A stretch of DNA of 64,000 nucleotides from Acidaminococcus fermentans DSM 20731 (GCF_000025305.1 NC_013740.1:2265770-2329769); one strand, 5' to 3'; shown: positions 40,109 to 48,635, counted from the stretch's first letter. Translations and numbers: made by a program. The notes: a model not told the origin generated them from the sequence alone.

Positions 40109-41346
40109 ATCCTGTACCCTCTCTTCCCGATCTCCACTACGGTCTCACAGGCTTTCACCAGACTGGGGATGGGCAAATATTCGAACCGGCCGTGGAAATT
40201 GGCGCCCCCGGTAAACAGGTTGGGGCAGGGCAGGCCCCGCCAGGACAGCTGGGCTCCGTCGGTGCCGCCCCGGATGGGTTCCACCACCGGCGTGACCCCC
40301 ACCGCCTCCATGGCTTCCCGGGCCAGGTCCACCACGGCCATATGGCCGTCCCGGATCTTTTCCGCCATATTGTAGTACACATCATGGTGTTCCAGTTCCA
40401 CGCTGCCAATGCCATACTTTTCGTTCAGGAAGTCCGCCAGCCGGTCCAGGAAGACCTTCCGTTCTCCGAACCGTTTTTGGTCATGGTCCCGGACCAGCAT
40501 GTGCATCCGGCAGGTTTCCACATCTCCCGTGATTTTGTACACATGGAAGAATCCTTCATACCCTTCCGTGTATTCCGGTTTTTCTCCTGCCGGCAGCGCC
40601 TGCTGCCATTCCGCCGCCATGGCCAGGGCATTCTTCATCTTCCCTTTGGCGGAACCGGTATGGACACTGCGCCCATGGAAAGTGACCACCGGGTTGTCCG
40701 CATTGAAGTTCTCATATTCCAGACCTCCCAGTTCCCCGCCGTCCACCGTATAGGCAAAATCCGCTCCGAATTTCGCCACATCGAAGCCGGAGGCGCTGCG
40801 TCCGGTTTCCTCGTCAGGGGTGAACCCCACCCGCAGGGTCCCGTGGAGGATTTCCGGATGGTCCAGGAAATGTTCCATGGCGGTGACGATGGCCGCCACC
40901 CCGGCCTTGTCGTCGGCCCCCAGCAGGGTGGTGCCGTCGGTGAACAGGATGTCCTGTCCCCGGTATTTCCGGATTTCCGGGAAATCCTTTGCGGAAAACA
41001 CGATGCCCTTGTCCCGGTTCAGCAGCACATCTCCCCCGTCATAGTTCCGGACCCGCAGGGGTTTTACATCCTCCCCGGAGGCGTCCGGACTGGTATCCAT
41101 ATGGGAAATGAAGCCCGTCACCGGTCCGGAGATCCCCGCCGAAGCCGGCAGGGTGGCCATCACATAGCCATGGTCATCCAGAGATACATCGGAAAGCCCC
41201 AGTCCCTTCAGTTCTTCCGCCAGGGCCCGGGCAAACACCATCTGTCCCGGGGTGCTGGGCAGCAGGACATCCTGTTCCTCGTCGGACTGGGTGTCAAAGG
41301 AAACATACTGCAAAAAACGGTCCACCAGTTTGTTTTCGTCGATCAT
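40105..41346 (-). CDS. pepT: Peptidase T, second copy
   Basis: 413-aa M20B tripeptidase. Metal and catalytic motifs are all present: FISHMDTSPDASG, LFTDGTTLLGADDKAGVAAI, FTPDEETGRSASGF, and EPIRGGTDGAQLSWRG near the end. It is nearer to the E. coli-type PepT in the GADDKAG box than the copy at 5987. Start 41346 has AGGAG 8 bp upstream; the in-frame sequence up to 41523 is translated R1 repeat and is rejected. Lies between parA and parS with hairpins on both sides, so it looks like an insertion in the par-rsmG neighbourhood. Confidence 0.93.
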   Translation of the reverse strand: MIDENKLVDRFLQYVSFDTQSDEEQDVLLPSTPGQMVFARALAEELKGLGLSDVSLDDHGYVMATLPASAGISGPVTGFISHMDTSPDASGEDVKPLRVRNYDGGDVLLNRDKGIVFSAKDFPEIRKYRGQDILFTDGTTLLGADDKAGVAAIVTAMEHFLDHPEILHGTLRVGFTPDEETGRSASGFDVAKFGADFAYTVDGGELGGLEYENFNADNPVVTFHGRSVHTGSAKGKMKNALAMAAEWQQALPAGEKPEYTEGYEGFFHVYKITGDVETCRMHMLVRDHDQKRFGERKVFLDRLADFLNEKYGIGSVELEHHDVYYNMAEKIRDGHMAVVDLAREAMEAVGVTPVVEPIRGGTDGAQLSWRGLPCPNLFTGGANFHGRFEYLPIPSLVKACETVVEIGKRGYRI

Positions 41347-41392
41347 GGTATCCGTCTCCTTTCTGGATCTGAGGGCAGCAACGCTGCCCGTA

Positions 41393-41523
41393 ATGGTCAC
41401 TGGCCGTTGACAGGGGCCGCACAACCGGCAGCCCGCAAAACACACGGGCAAACGGTTATTTGGCGGGCGGCCGGGCCTGCCACCCCTACGGGAACGATTG
41501 ATGCTGCCATTACCGTTGTTCAA
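41393..41523 (-). repeat. R1 element, shortened copy
   Basis: Begins GGTCACTGGCCGTTGACAGG; contains GGGCGGGCGGCC-type and CTACGGGAACGATTGATG modules; lacks the AATCAATTT arm seen in full copies. Confidence 0.6.
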
Positions 41524-41524
41524 A

Positions 41525-41549
41525 GGGGGTGTGATTTTTTCACCCTCCC
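41525..41549 (-). terminator. Terminator of the 143-aa exported protein gene
   Basis: Imperfect stem GGAGGGTG / CACACCCCC next to the stop codon, CTGTGAAA-like family. Confidence 0.45.
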
Positions 41550-41981
41550 TTACAGCTTAAAGTCCACAATGGCTCCCACGCCTACTCCGTCCACCCGGTT
41601 GATGTTGGAGATACTGGTGGCGTCGATGGGGATCATGGCCTTGACCCGGGCCACGCTGAGGAACTTCCCTTCCAGCTGTCCCACCGCTTTTACCTTGTCC
41701 ACCTGGGCTTTTGGCCCCACCACCTGGACGGCGCCGATGTAGCTGCCGCTGCCCAGGCTGAGGATGGGCACCACCTTGGTGGCATAATGGGTATCCATGC
41801 CCTTCTGAAGGGTCATTTTGTTGATGAAGGTGTTGATTTCTCCCCCGAATCGGCTGACCAGATAGCTGATGCCTCCCAGTTTCAGGACGGAACCCAGATC
41901 AAAAGCCTGGGCCGGCAGAGCTGCCGTACCGGCTCCCAACAGATAGGCGGAAAGCACTGCGGCTGCGATTTTCTTGTTCAT
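41550..41981 (-). CDS. Exported protein of unknown function
   Basis: 143 aa. Signal peptide 1-26 (AALPAQA-F). The mature protein starts FDLGSVLKLGGISYLVSRFG, a short hydrophobic helix, then a compact domain with GSYIGAVQVVGPKAQVDKVKAVGQLEG and a C-terminal VGAIVDFKL strand. I do not recognise a named family. AAGGAGG is 8 bp before ATG 41981; the longer frame to 42101 would translate the parS palindrome. Lies between pepT-2 and parS, single-gene unit. Confidence 0.75.
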   Translation of the reverse strand: MNKKIAAAVLSAYLLGAGTAALPAQAFDLGSVLKLGGISYLVSRFGGEINTFINKMTLQKGMDTHYATKVVPILSLGSGSYIGAVQVVGPKAQVDKVKAVGQLEGKFLSVARVKAMIPIDATSISNINRVDGVGVGAIVDFKL

Positions 41982-42065
41982 GGATGGAACCTCCTTCAGG
42001 ATCAGATGGTTCAAGGATACCACAAAGAAGTTACGTTTATGTGACAAAGGACTGACAACAAAAAG

Positions 42066-42095
42066 AAGGCAATGTTTCACGTGAAACATTGCCTT
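42066..42095. terminator. 30-bp perfect palindrome containing parS; rsmG terminator
   Basis: The 15-bp half AAGGCAATGTTTCAC is followed by its exact complement. On the minus strand, where rsmG ends 7 bp earlier, it is followed by CTTTTTG, so the transcript forms a terminator hairpin. Confidence 0.75.
42073..42088. promoter_or_regulatory. parS centromere site
   Basis: TGTTTCACGTGAAACA, an exact match to the conserved bacterial parS 16-mer bound by ParB (Spo0J), 3 kb from parAB and near the origin. Confidence 0.95.
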
Positions 42096-42101
42096 CCCCA
42101 C

Positions 42102-42815
42102 TCACAGCGGTTTCTTCACCGCCGTCCCGGCTTTCCGGGGATACTGCTTCGGAGTGGGCCGCACCTTTTTGATGGTGATGATGGCCCGCTGATCGGTCAG
42201 CCCCGGCAGCTGCACCGGCCGGACTTCTGTGATCTTTCCGCCCAGCACCTCCACCGCATGGTGGGCAGCGTCCACTTCCTCCTGGTATCGGCTGCCCTTC
42301 ATGGCGTAGAACACGCCCCCTACCCGGACCAGGGGCAGGCAGTATTCCGCCAGCACCGGCAGGGCCGCTACCGCCCGTGCCACCGCCACATCGAATTTTT
42401 CCCGGAGAGCCGGATCCTTCCCGGCATCCTCTGCCCGGGCATGGGTGCACCGGACCTGGCCCAGGCCCAGATCCTTCACCACCTGCTCCAGAAAATTCAG
42501 CCGCTTCTGGAGGGAATCGATGAGGGTCACCCGCATCCCGGGATCATAGATCTTCAGGGGCAGCCCGGGGAACCCGGCGCCGGTGCCCACATCCACAATG
42601 GTATGGTTGTGGAACCGTTCCGGATCGTACACCAGCAGGGAATCCACCATATGCTTCACTGCCACTTCCTCCGGATCCGTAATGGCCGTCAGGTTCAGGC
42701 TTTTGTTGGTTTCCAGCAGCAGATCCGCATACCGGGTGAACTGGTCCAGCTGTTTTTCGCTGAGGGTAAAACCAGCCGCTTCTCCTGCTGCTTTCAGGGT
42801 TTCCCGATAACTCAT
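42102..42815 (-). CDS. rsmG: 16S rRNA (guanine527-N7)-methyltransferase RsmG
   Basis: 237-aa SAM-dependent Rossmann methyltransferase that modifies G527 of 16S rRNA. Motif I VDVGTGAGFPGLPLKI, DSLQKRLNFL after it, and ARAVAALPVLAEYCLPL, KGSRYQEE all match RsmG (GidB). ATG 42815 has GGGAG 7 bp upstream and overlaps the mnmG stop by 4 bp. Last gene of mnmG-rsmG; its terminator hairpin is the parS palindrome. Confidence 0.95.
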   Translation of the reverse strand: MSYRETLKAAGEAAGFTLSEKQLDQFTRYADLLLETNKSLNLTAITDPEEVAVKHMVDSLLVYDPERFHNHTIVDVGTGAGFPGLPLKIYDPGMRVTLIDSLQKRLNFLEQVVKDLGLGQVRCTHARAEDAGKDPALREKFDVAVARAVAALPVLAEYCLPLVRVGGVFYAMKGSRYQEEVDAAHHAVEVLGGKITEVRPVQLPGLTDQRAIITIKKVRPTPKQYPRKAGTAVKKPL

Positions 42816-44692
42816 GCTTCTTCTCCCTTCCGGCGCTGGGTTTCCAGCCACACCATCAGCACGCTGATATCCGCCGGGGACACCCCGGAGATCCGGCTGG
42901 CCTGACCGATGGAAACCGGCCGTTGCTTCGTGAGTTTTTCCATGGCTTCCGAAGACAGTTCCTGGATTTTGGTATAATCCATGTCTTCCGGAAGCAGTTT
43001 GTCCTCCAGTTTCAGGGCCCGTTCCACTTCCTGCTTCTGTTTCCGGATATAGCCCTGGTACTTCACCTGCACATCCACCTGCTCCGCCGCATCCACCGGA
43101 AGTTTTTCCAGGCCGAAGGCGTCCGCCAGTTTTTCATAGGTCACTTCCGGCCGGCGAAGCAGATCCAGCATGTTGATGGAACTCCGGAGGGCCGTGGACC
43201 CCATGCCGGTGACTTTTTCCTGGTTTTCCTCACTGGGAGCCAGATTGATTTTGGAGAGATTGAACAGGGTCCGCTCGATCACGTCCCGTTTCCGGGTGAA
43301 GGCGGCATACCGGTCATCAGTGACCAGCCCCACATCCCTGCCCTTCTGGGTCAGCCGCAGATCCGCATTGTCCTGGCGCAGCAGCAGCCGGTATTCCGCC
43401 CGGCTGGTCATCATCCGGTAGGGTTCCGTGGTGCCCTTGGTCACCAGGTCATCGATGAGCACCCCGATATAGGCATCGCTCCGTTTCAGGATCAGGGGTT
43501 TCTTCCCCTGGAGCTTCAGGGCCGCGTTGATCCCGGCCATAAGCCCCTGGGCAGCGGCTTCCTCATACCCGCTGGTACCGTTGGCCTGTCCCGCACTGAA
43601 CAGCCCGCTGATGGCCTTGTGTTCCAGGTTGGCTTTCAGCTGGAGGGGATCCAGGCAGTCATATTCAATGGCATAGCCGGCCCGCATCATCTTGCAGTGT
43701 TCCAGCCCGGGGATGGTCTGCATGAAGGCCACCTGGATCTCTGCCGGCAGGGAAGAACTCATACCCTGGACATAGACTTCGTTGGTCCGGAGCCCCTCCG
43801 GTTCCAGGAACAGCTGGTGCCGGTCCTTGTCGGCGAACCGGATGATCTTGGATTCGATGCTGGGGCAGTACCGGGGCCCCACCCCTTCGATCATGCCGTT
43901 GAACATGCAGCTCCGGTCCAGGTTGTCCCGGATGATCTGATGGGTCCGGGGATTGGTGTAGGTCAGGTAGCAGGGCACCTGATTCCGGGTGGTGATGGTG
44001 CTCATGAAGGAGAAATTCCGCACCCGTTCATCCCCGTACTGGGGTTCCATTTTGGTGTAGTCCAGTGTCCGGGCATCCACCCGGGCCGGAGTCCCGGTCT
44101 TGAACCGCATGAGCTGGAGACCGGCTTCCTGGAGGGACCCGGTGAGCTTCATGGCGGACCGCTGGCCGATGGGACCGGACATGTAGGCCACTTCCCCGTA
44201 GAGGATCTTCCCCCGCAGGTACGTGCCGGTGCAGAGGATCACCGCGTCGGCTTCGAACACTTCCCCGGTTTCCGCTTCCACCCCCTGGACCTGGCCATTC
44301 TTGACCAGCAGCTTGTCGATCATCAGCTGTTTCACGTCCAGGTTGTCCTGGTTTTCCACCACTTCTTTCATGATGGTGTGATACAGGGGTTTGTCCGCCT
44401 GGGCCCGGAGAGCCTGTACCGCATAGCCCTTGCCGGTGTTCAGCATCCGCATCTGGATGCAGGCTTCATCGGCTGCCAGTCCCATCTGTCCTCCCAGGGC
44501 GTCGATTTCCCGGACCAGATGGCCTTTGGCTGGTCCCCCCACGGACGGATTGCAGGGCATCAGGGCAATATTGTCCATGGACAGGGTGGCCAGCAGGGTC
44601 TTCTGCCCCATCCGTGCCGCTGCCAGAGCCGCTTCGCATCCGGCATGGCCGGCTCCCACCACTACCACATCATAATGATCCACTACGATCAT
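42812..44692 (-). CDS. mnmG: tRNA-modifying enzyme MnmG (GidA)
   Basis: 626-aa FAD protein; with MnmE it makes 5-carboxymethylaminomethyluridine at U34 of several tRNAs. N-terminal FAD motif VVVVGAGHAGCEAALAAARMG, then NPSVGGPAKGHLVREIDALGG and the signature GPRYCPSIESKI, and GQANGTSGYEEAAAQG. C-terminal helical MnmE-binding domain complete. RBS GGAGGGG. Between mnmE (17 bp gap) and rsmG in the usual order. Confidence 0.97.
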   Translation of the reverse strand: MIVVDHYDVVVVGAGHAGCEAALAAARMGQKTLLATLSMDNIALMPCNPSVGGPAKGHLVREIDALGGQMGLAADEACIQMRMLNTGKGYAVQALRAQADKPLYHTIMKEVVENQDNLDVKQLMIDKLLVKNGQVQGVEAETGEVFEADAVILCTGTYLRGKILYGEVAYMSGPIGQRSAMKLTGSLQEAGLQLMRFKTGTPARVDARTLDYTKMEPQYGDERVRNFSFMSTITTRNQVPCYLTYTNPRTHQIIRDNLDRSCMFNGMIEGVGPRYCPSIESKIIRFADKDRHQLFLEPEGLRTNEVYVQGMSSSLPAEIQVAFMQTIPGLEHCKMMRAGYAIEYDCLDPLQLKANLEHKAISGLFSAGQANGTSGYEEAAAQGLMAGINAALKLQGKKPLILKRSDAYIGVLIDDLVTKGTTEPYRMMTSRAEYRLLLRQDNADLRLTQKGRDVGLVTDDRYAAFTRKRDVIERTLFNLSKINLAPSEENQEKVTGMGSTALRSSINMLDLLRRPEVTYEKLADAFGLEKLPVDAAEQVDVQVKYQGYIRKQKQEVERALKLEDKLLPEDMDYTKIQELSSEAMEKLTKQRPVSIGQASRISGVSPADISVLMVWLETQRRKGEEA

Positions 44693-44709
44693 GCTTTTCC
44701 CCTCCGCTG

Positions 44710-46083
44710 TTACTTGCCCACACAGAACTGGGCAAAGATTTCATCGATGATTTCATCCGGCACGTCTTCCCCGGTGATTTCCCCCAGGTCATGGAGGGCC
44801 TGGGTCAGGTCTATGGTGAGACAGTCATAGGGCAGATGCTGCCGGGCCCCTGCCAGGGCATCCTCCAGGCTCTGAAGGGCCTTTTCCAGCAGGTTCTGCT
44901 GCCGGGCATTCTGGGTCATGCTGCTGCTTTCGCTGTCGGACCCTTCTCCGTAGACAAAATCCCGGAGCCACTGTTCCACCTGTTCCAGGCCCTTCCCTTC
45001 CTTCACGGAAAGGACCAGCACATCTTTTTCTCCATAGGTTTTCCGGAGCCCCTCCACATCCAGGGCCAGGGGCAGATCCGCCTTGTTCACCAGGATCAGT
45101 TTTTTCCGGTCCCGGAGACTTTCCAGCAGCTGCCGGTCTTCCGGATCCAGGGGCTGGGAGCCGTCCAGCACCACCAGGGCCAGCTGGGCATCCTCCAGGG
45201 CCGCCCGGGACCGTTCCACCCCGATCTTTTCCACCAGGTCGCTGGTATCCCGGAGCCCGGCGGTATCCGTGAGCACCAGAGGGATCCCGCCGATGGTCAT
45301 CTGTTCCTCAATGATGTCCCGGGTGGTGCCGGGGATATTGGACACAATGGCCCGGTCCGCCTGGAGCAGGCTGTTCAGCAGGCTGGATTTCCCCACATTG
45401 GGCCGGCCCACGATGGCCGTCCGCAGCCCTTCCCGGAGAATCCGGCCGGCAGTCCCCCGGCGCACCAGGGTTTCCACCGCCTTTTTCCCTTCTTCCAGGG
45501 TGGATACGGTACGGTCATAGGTGACTTCTTCAATATCGTCTTCCGGATAGTCGATGCAGGCCTCCAGCTGGACCACCAGGTCCCGAAGAGTTTTCCGCAG
45601 GGCTTTCACCTGCCGGGACAGTCCCCCTTCATGGCCCCGGTTGGCCGCTGCCAGGGCCTGCCGGCTCCGGGCATTGATGATGTCCATGACGCTTTCCGCT
45701 TCCGCCAGGTCCAGACGGCCGTTCAGGAAGGCCCGTTTGGTGAATTCCCCCGGTTCCGCCGGCCGCGCCCCGGCCTGGAAGGTCAGTCTCAGGATTTCCT
45801 GGAGGGCTTCCCGGCCCCCGTGGCACTGGATCTCACAAACATCTTCTCCCGTATAGGAATGGGGTCCCGGCATGTACACCGCCAGCACCTCATCCACCAC
45901 CTGGCCTTTCCCGTCCAGGATATGGCCGTACAGCAGCTTCCGGGCATTTTCCCTTCCAGGCTGTTCCCGCCCGGCAAAGAACCGGCGGACAATGGCAAGG
46001 CTGTCCGGTCCGCTGACCCGGATCACCCCAATGGAACCCACGCCCAGAGCAGTGGCAATGGCACTGATTGTATCATCCATCAT
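44710..46083 (-). CDS. mnmE: tRNA-modification GTPase MnmE (TrmE)
   Basis: 457 aa. N-terminal folate-binding domain (DDTISAIATALGVGSIGVIRVSG), helical domain, inserted G domain with GRPNVGKSSLLN, NIPGTTRD, DTAGLRD and NKAD motifs, and the C-terminal FCVGK in which Cys is catalytic. Partner of MnmG. RBS GGAGG 6 bp before ATG 46083. A strong terminator hairpin (46107-46131) ends only about 23 bp upstream of the start, unusual within this gene string. Confidence 0.97.
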   Translation of the reverse strand: MMDDTISAIATALGVGSIGVIRVSGPDSLAIVRRFFAGREQPGRENARKLLYGHILDGKGQVVDEVLAVYMPGPHSYTGEDVCEIQCHGGREALQEILRLTFQAGARPAEPGEFTKRAFLNGRLDLAEAESVMDIINARSRQALAAANRGHEGGLSRQVKALRKTLRDLVVQLEACIDYPEDDIEEVTYDRTVSTLEEGKKAVETLVRRGTAGRILREGLRTAIVGRPNVGKSSLLNSLLQADRAIVSNIPGTTRDIIEEQMTIGGIPLVLTDTAGLRDTSDLVEKIGVERSRAALEDAQLALVVLDGSQPLDPEDRQLLESLRDRKKLILVNKADLPLALDVEGLRKTYGEKDVLVLSVKEGKGLEQVEQWLRDFVYGEGSDSESSSMTQNARQQNLLEKALQSLEDALAGARQHLPYDCLTIDLTQALHDLGEITGEDVPDEIIDEIFAQFCVGK

Positions 46084-46099
46084 TCGTTTCCTCCAAAAG

Positions 46100-46131
46100 A
46101 AAAAGAGGGGCTGTTGCAGCGCAACAGCCCC
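46100..46131 (-). terminator. Strong terminator between jag and mnmE (CTGTTGC family)
   Basis: GGGGCTGTTGC, loop of 3, GCAACAGCCCC (46107-46131) followed on the minus strand by TCTTTTTC. The mnmE RBS begins within 15 bp. Confidence 0.8.
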
Positions 46132-46292
46132 GTCAACGGTCAGCTGTCAACGGTCAACTGCCGAAGGAAGCCAGCACAGCTGGCTTTGAACATCGTCAAA
46201 ACAACTTGAGCAACCAACTTTTTTCCCATGCAAACTCAATTTGAGAAAATTGATTTCCGACGGCCGCTGGCCGCTGACTGTTGACCGCTGAC
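46132..46292 (+). repeat. R1 element, internally deleted copy
   Basis: Ends: GTCAACGGTCAGCTGTCAAC and, inverted, GCTGACTGTTGACCGCTGAC. Keeps GCCAGCACAGCTGGC and CTCAATTTGAG/AAATTGATTT arms; the GC-rich middle hairpins are missing. It separates jag from mnmE. Confidence 0.7.
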
Positions 46293-46303
46293 AAAAAAGG
46301 TCC

Positions 46304-47065
46304 TTATTTCAGATCGATGACCACTTTGCGGTAGGGTTCTTCTCCTTCGCTGTAGGTGGTTACCGCCGGATCGTACTGCAGACTCATGTGTACGATCTTC
46401 CGTTCATAGGGATTCATGGGTTCCAGCATGGCCTTCTTCCGGGTCCGTTTCACCCGGTCCGCCAGATTTTTGGCCAGCCGTTCCAGGGTTTCCCGCCGGC
46501 GTTCCCGGTAGTTCTCCGCATCCAGGATGATCCGGTGCCAGTTTCTGTGGCCCTTGTTCCCGGCCAGATTGGTCAGGTACTGGAGGGCATCCAGGGTCTG
46601 GCCGTGTTTTCCGATCAGGACACCGATGCCGTCCCCATGGATTTTCAGGATGATTTCCTCATCCTTCCGACTGATGAATTTTTCGATGAGCAGGTCCATG
46701 CCCATGGCACGGAAGACTTCTTCCAGGAAAGTCTTGGCCGCGGCGGCCACAGCCTGCCGTTCCGCATCCCGGTCTGCCGGTGCTTTGATTTCCTGTACCG
46801 GTTCTTCCGGAACCTCTCCCTTTGCCGGTTCAGGCTTTTCTTCCGGGATTTCCGCCACCGGTTCCGGAACGGAAGGTTCCTCTGCCGGGACTTCCTTCAC
46901 CGTTACCCGCACTTTGGCATCCCGGCCTCCGAACAGGCCCAGGATCGAACTTTTGGATTCCTCCAGGACTTCCACGTCCACCTGATCCCGGCTGACACCC
47001 AGCACTGCCAGTGCCGCCTTCACTGCGTCTTCGACGGTTTTGCCCGTCTTTTCCACCATGTTCAT
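46304..47065 (-). CDS. jag: RNA-binding protein Jag / KhpB
   Basis: 253 aa. Jag-N domain (1-55, VEDAVKAALAVLGVSRDQVDVEVLEESKSSILGLFGGRDAKV), a Pro/Glu-rich linker, a KH domain with DGIGVLIGKHGQTLDALQYL, and R3H with RVKRTRKKAMLEPMNPYERKIVH. Binds RNA; with KhpA it affects division and envelope genes in Firmicutes. Start 47065 has GGAGG 7 bp upstream. Follows yidC closely, the usual order. Confidence 0.93.
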   Translation of the reverse strand: MNMVEKTGKTVEDAVKAALAVLGVSRDQVDVEVLEESKSSILGLFGGRDAKVRVTVKEVPAEEPSVPEPVAEIPEEKPEPAKGEVPEEPVQEIKAPADRDAERQAVAAAAKTFLEEVFRAMGMDLLIEKFISRKDEEIILKIHGDGIGVLIGKHGQTLDALQYLTNLAGNKGHRNWHRIILDAENYRERRRETLERLAKNLADRVKRTRKKAMLEPMNPYERKIVHMSLQYDPAVTTYSEGEEPYRKVVIDLK

Positions 47066-47108
47066 CTTCAAGCCTCCTTACAGGCCCTCAGGCACTTGTT
47101 TTGTCTTC

Positions 47109-47732
47109 TTATTTCTTCCGGTCCAGCAGGAACTGCTGTCCGATCTGCATAATGTTCATGACTACCCAGTACAGTACCAGCCCGGCCGGGAACTTCAAGC
47201 TGATGTACCCGATGAACAGGGGCATGAAGTACAGCATGATCTTCCCCTGGGGATTGTCAGAGGGGGGCATGGTCTGTTTGGACTGGATAAAGGTGGTCAG
47301 AGCGGACAGGATGGGCAGGATGTAGTAGGGATCCGGATCGGCAATGCTCTGCATCCACAAGAAAGAGCTGGGTCCTGCATACTGGAAATCCCGGATGCCG
47401 TAGAAGATGCCGATCATGATGGGCATCTGGATCAGCAGAGGCAGACAGCCGGCCAGCGGATTCACGCCTTCCGACTTGTACAGCTCGGACATTTTCTGGT
47501 TCAGGGTCACCTTGTCGTCCTTGTACCGGGCCTGCAGCTCCTTCATTTTGGGCTGGATCCGGCTCATGGCGCGGGTGGAAGCGATCTGCTTGGCCGTCAG
47601 AGGCGACAGGATCAGCTTGATCAGGATGGTCATGATGATGATGGCCAGCCCATAGCTGGGTTCCCCGATCAGACGGGTCAGTTCATAAATATGGGCCACA
47701 ACCTGTTGGACAAACGAGCTTAAAATTTCCAA
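47109..47732 (-). CDS. yidC: Membrane protein insertase YidC/Oxa1
   Basis: 207 aa, the short Oxa1 type without the large periplasmic domain of proteobacteria. Hydrophobic segments at about 25-50, 93-112, 135-152 and 165-190; the conserved groove Arg-region LSPLTAKQIASTRAMSRIQPKMKELQ and GCLPLLIQMPIMIGIFYGI. Inserts membrane proteins alone or with Sec. No lipoprotein signal is visible, unlike many Gram-positive YidCs. Confidence 0.95.
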   Translation of the reverse strand: MEILSSFVQQVVAHIYELTRLIGEPSYGLAIIIMTILIKLILSPLTAKQIASTRAMSRIQPKMKELQARYKDDKVTLNQKMSELYKSEGVNPLAGCLPLLIQMPIMIGIFYGIRDFQYAGPSSFLWMQSIADPDPYYILPILSALTTFIQSKQTMPPSDNPQGKIMLYFMPLFIGYISLKFPAGLVLYWVVMNIMQIGQQFLLDRKK

Positions 47733-47758
47733 AGTTCGACTCCTTTTCTTCCTGTCCG

Positions 47759-47968
47759 TTAGGGCACAGGATCATATCCTCCCTTGTGGAAAGGATGACA
47801 TTTCAGTATTCTCTTCACAGCCAGATAGGATCCCTTCCAAAAGCCGTATTTCTGGACGGCTTCCAGCGCATACTGGGAACAGGTGGGTATGAACCTGCAC
47901 CGGGGTGGAAAACAGGGAGAAATCCATACCTGATAAAAACGGATCAGGGCAATGGCAATGGTTTTCAT
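47759..47968 (-). CDS. yidD: Membrane insertion efficiency factor YidD
   Basis: 69 aa. [32 protein letters not shown] and [15 protein letters not shown] are diagnostic, including three conserved Cys. Small peripheral membrane protein that helps YidC-dependent insertion. Sits between rnpA and yidC as in most bacteria, 15 bp after rnpA. Confidence 0.96.
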   Translation of the reverse strand: MKTIAIALIRFYQVWISPCFPPRCRFIPTCSQYALEAVQKYGFWKGSYLAVKRILKCHPFHKGGYDPVP

Positions 47969-47983
47969 AAGCCCTCCGCTGAT

Positions 47984-48322
47984 TTACAGCAGACCGGCCT
48001 TTCTGGCCAGCCGCCGGAAAACTTCTTCATAGACTGCATAGGGAGCATGGGCCAGACGATGGCGGGCCACCCAGACGATGGCGTGTTTTCCCTTCAGACG
48101 GGCCTGTTCCTTCCGGAACACTTCCCGCATCCGGCGCTTCACCTGGTTGCGCAGCACAGCATGTCCCAGCCGCTTGCCCACAGCCGTCCCCAGCTGGTTC
48201 TGTCCGTTGGCTGAGGGAAGCACGTAGAAGACCCCGTACCGGTCCGCAAAGGATCTGCCTTTTTCGTAGACCTCCTGGAACCGCCCATGAGCCTTGACCC
48301 GGTTGGCCTGGGTATATTTCAT
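47984..48322 (-). CDS. rnpA: Ribonuclease P protein component
   Basis: 112 aa. Protein cofactor of RNase P for tRNA 5' maturation. The RNR signature KRLGHAVLRNQVKRRMREVFR and the N-terminal NRVKAHGRFQEVYEKGRSF match RnpA. Start at ATG 48322 gives the usual N-terminus but has no good SD; a TTG at 48343 would add seven residues. A four-codon open frame (MFPQ) with an AGGAG ends on this ATG as ATGA, so coupled re-initiation is possible. Confidence 0.92.
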   Translation of the reverse strand: MKYTQANRVKAHGRFQEVYEKGRSFADRYGVFYVLPSANGQNQLGTAVGKRLGHAVLRNQVKRRMREVFRKEQARLKGKHAIVWVARHRLAHAPYAVYEEVFRRLARKAGLL

Positions 48323-48364
48323 TGGGGGAACATTCTGTTCCAAACTCCTGCACCTGCCTTGTAG

Positions 48365-48391
48365 TAAAATAGGCCGCGAAGAGCGGCCTAT
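48365..48391 (-). terminator. Attenuator between rpmH and rnpA
   Basis: ATAGGCCGC, TCTTC, GCGGCCTAT, then TTTTAC on the minus strand. It probably lowers rnpA expression relative to rpmH. Confidence 0.65.
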
Positions 48392-48399
48392 CTTAATCT

Positions 48400-48534
48400 T
48401 TATGCAGACAATCTCTTTCTGCCTTTTGCACGTCTTCTTTTTAAGACTTGTTTACCACCCAGAGTCTTCATTCTTTCTCTGAAGCCATGAGTCTTTTTTC
48501 TCCGATTGGTATTCGGTTGAAAAGTTCTCTTCAT
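48400..48534 (-). CDS. rpmH: 50S ribosomal protein L34
   Basis: 44 aa: [20 protein letters not shown] at the start, RERMKT and the end [12 protein letters not shown] are invariant L34 features. RBS GGGAGG upstream. First gene of rpmH-rnpA-yidD-yidC-jag, read from a consensus promoter at 48607-48635. In most bacteria rpmH lies next to dnaA and oriC; here about 15 kb intervene. Confidence 0.97.
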   Translation of the reverse strand: MKRTFQPNTNRRKKTHGFRERMKTLGGKQVLKRRRAKGRKRLSA

Positions 48535-48606
48535 GTTCCTAACCCTCCCTTGCCTCCAAAGATACGTCAAGATCTATAATAAGTAAATCGTTTGACAGCT
48601 CATATC

Positions 48607-48635
48607 ATTATAAGAGGAAAAAGAGAGAGTGTCAA
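48607..48635 (-). promoter_or_regulatory. Consensus promoter of rpmH
   Basis: Minus strand: TTGACA (48630-48635), 17 bp, TATAAT (48607-48612). Perfect hexamers suit a ribosomal protein gene. Confidence 0.8.

Noticed and set aside
41347..41523. In-frame N-terminal extension of the second pepT
   Set aside because: It translates the R1 repeat and lacks an RBS; ATG 41346 has one and gives the family-typical N-terminus.
42072..42101. Start of the 41550-41981 gene at 42101
   Set aside because: It would translate the parS palindrome and a promoter region; ATG 41981 has a strong RBS and a signal peptide.
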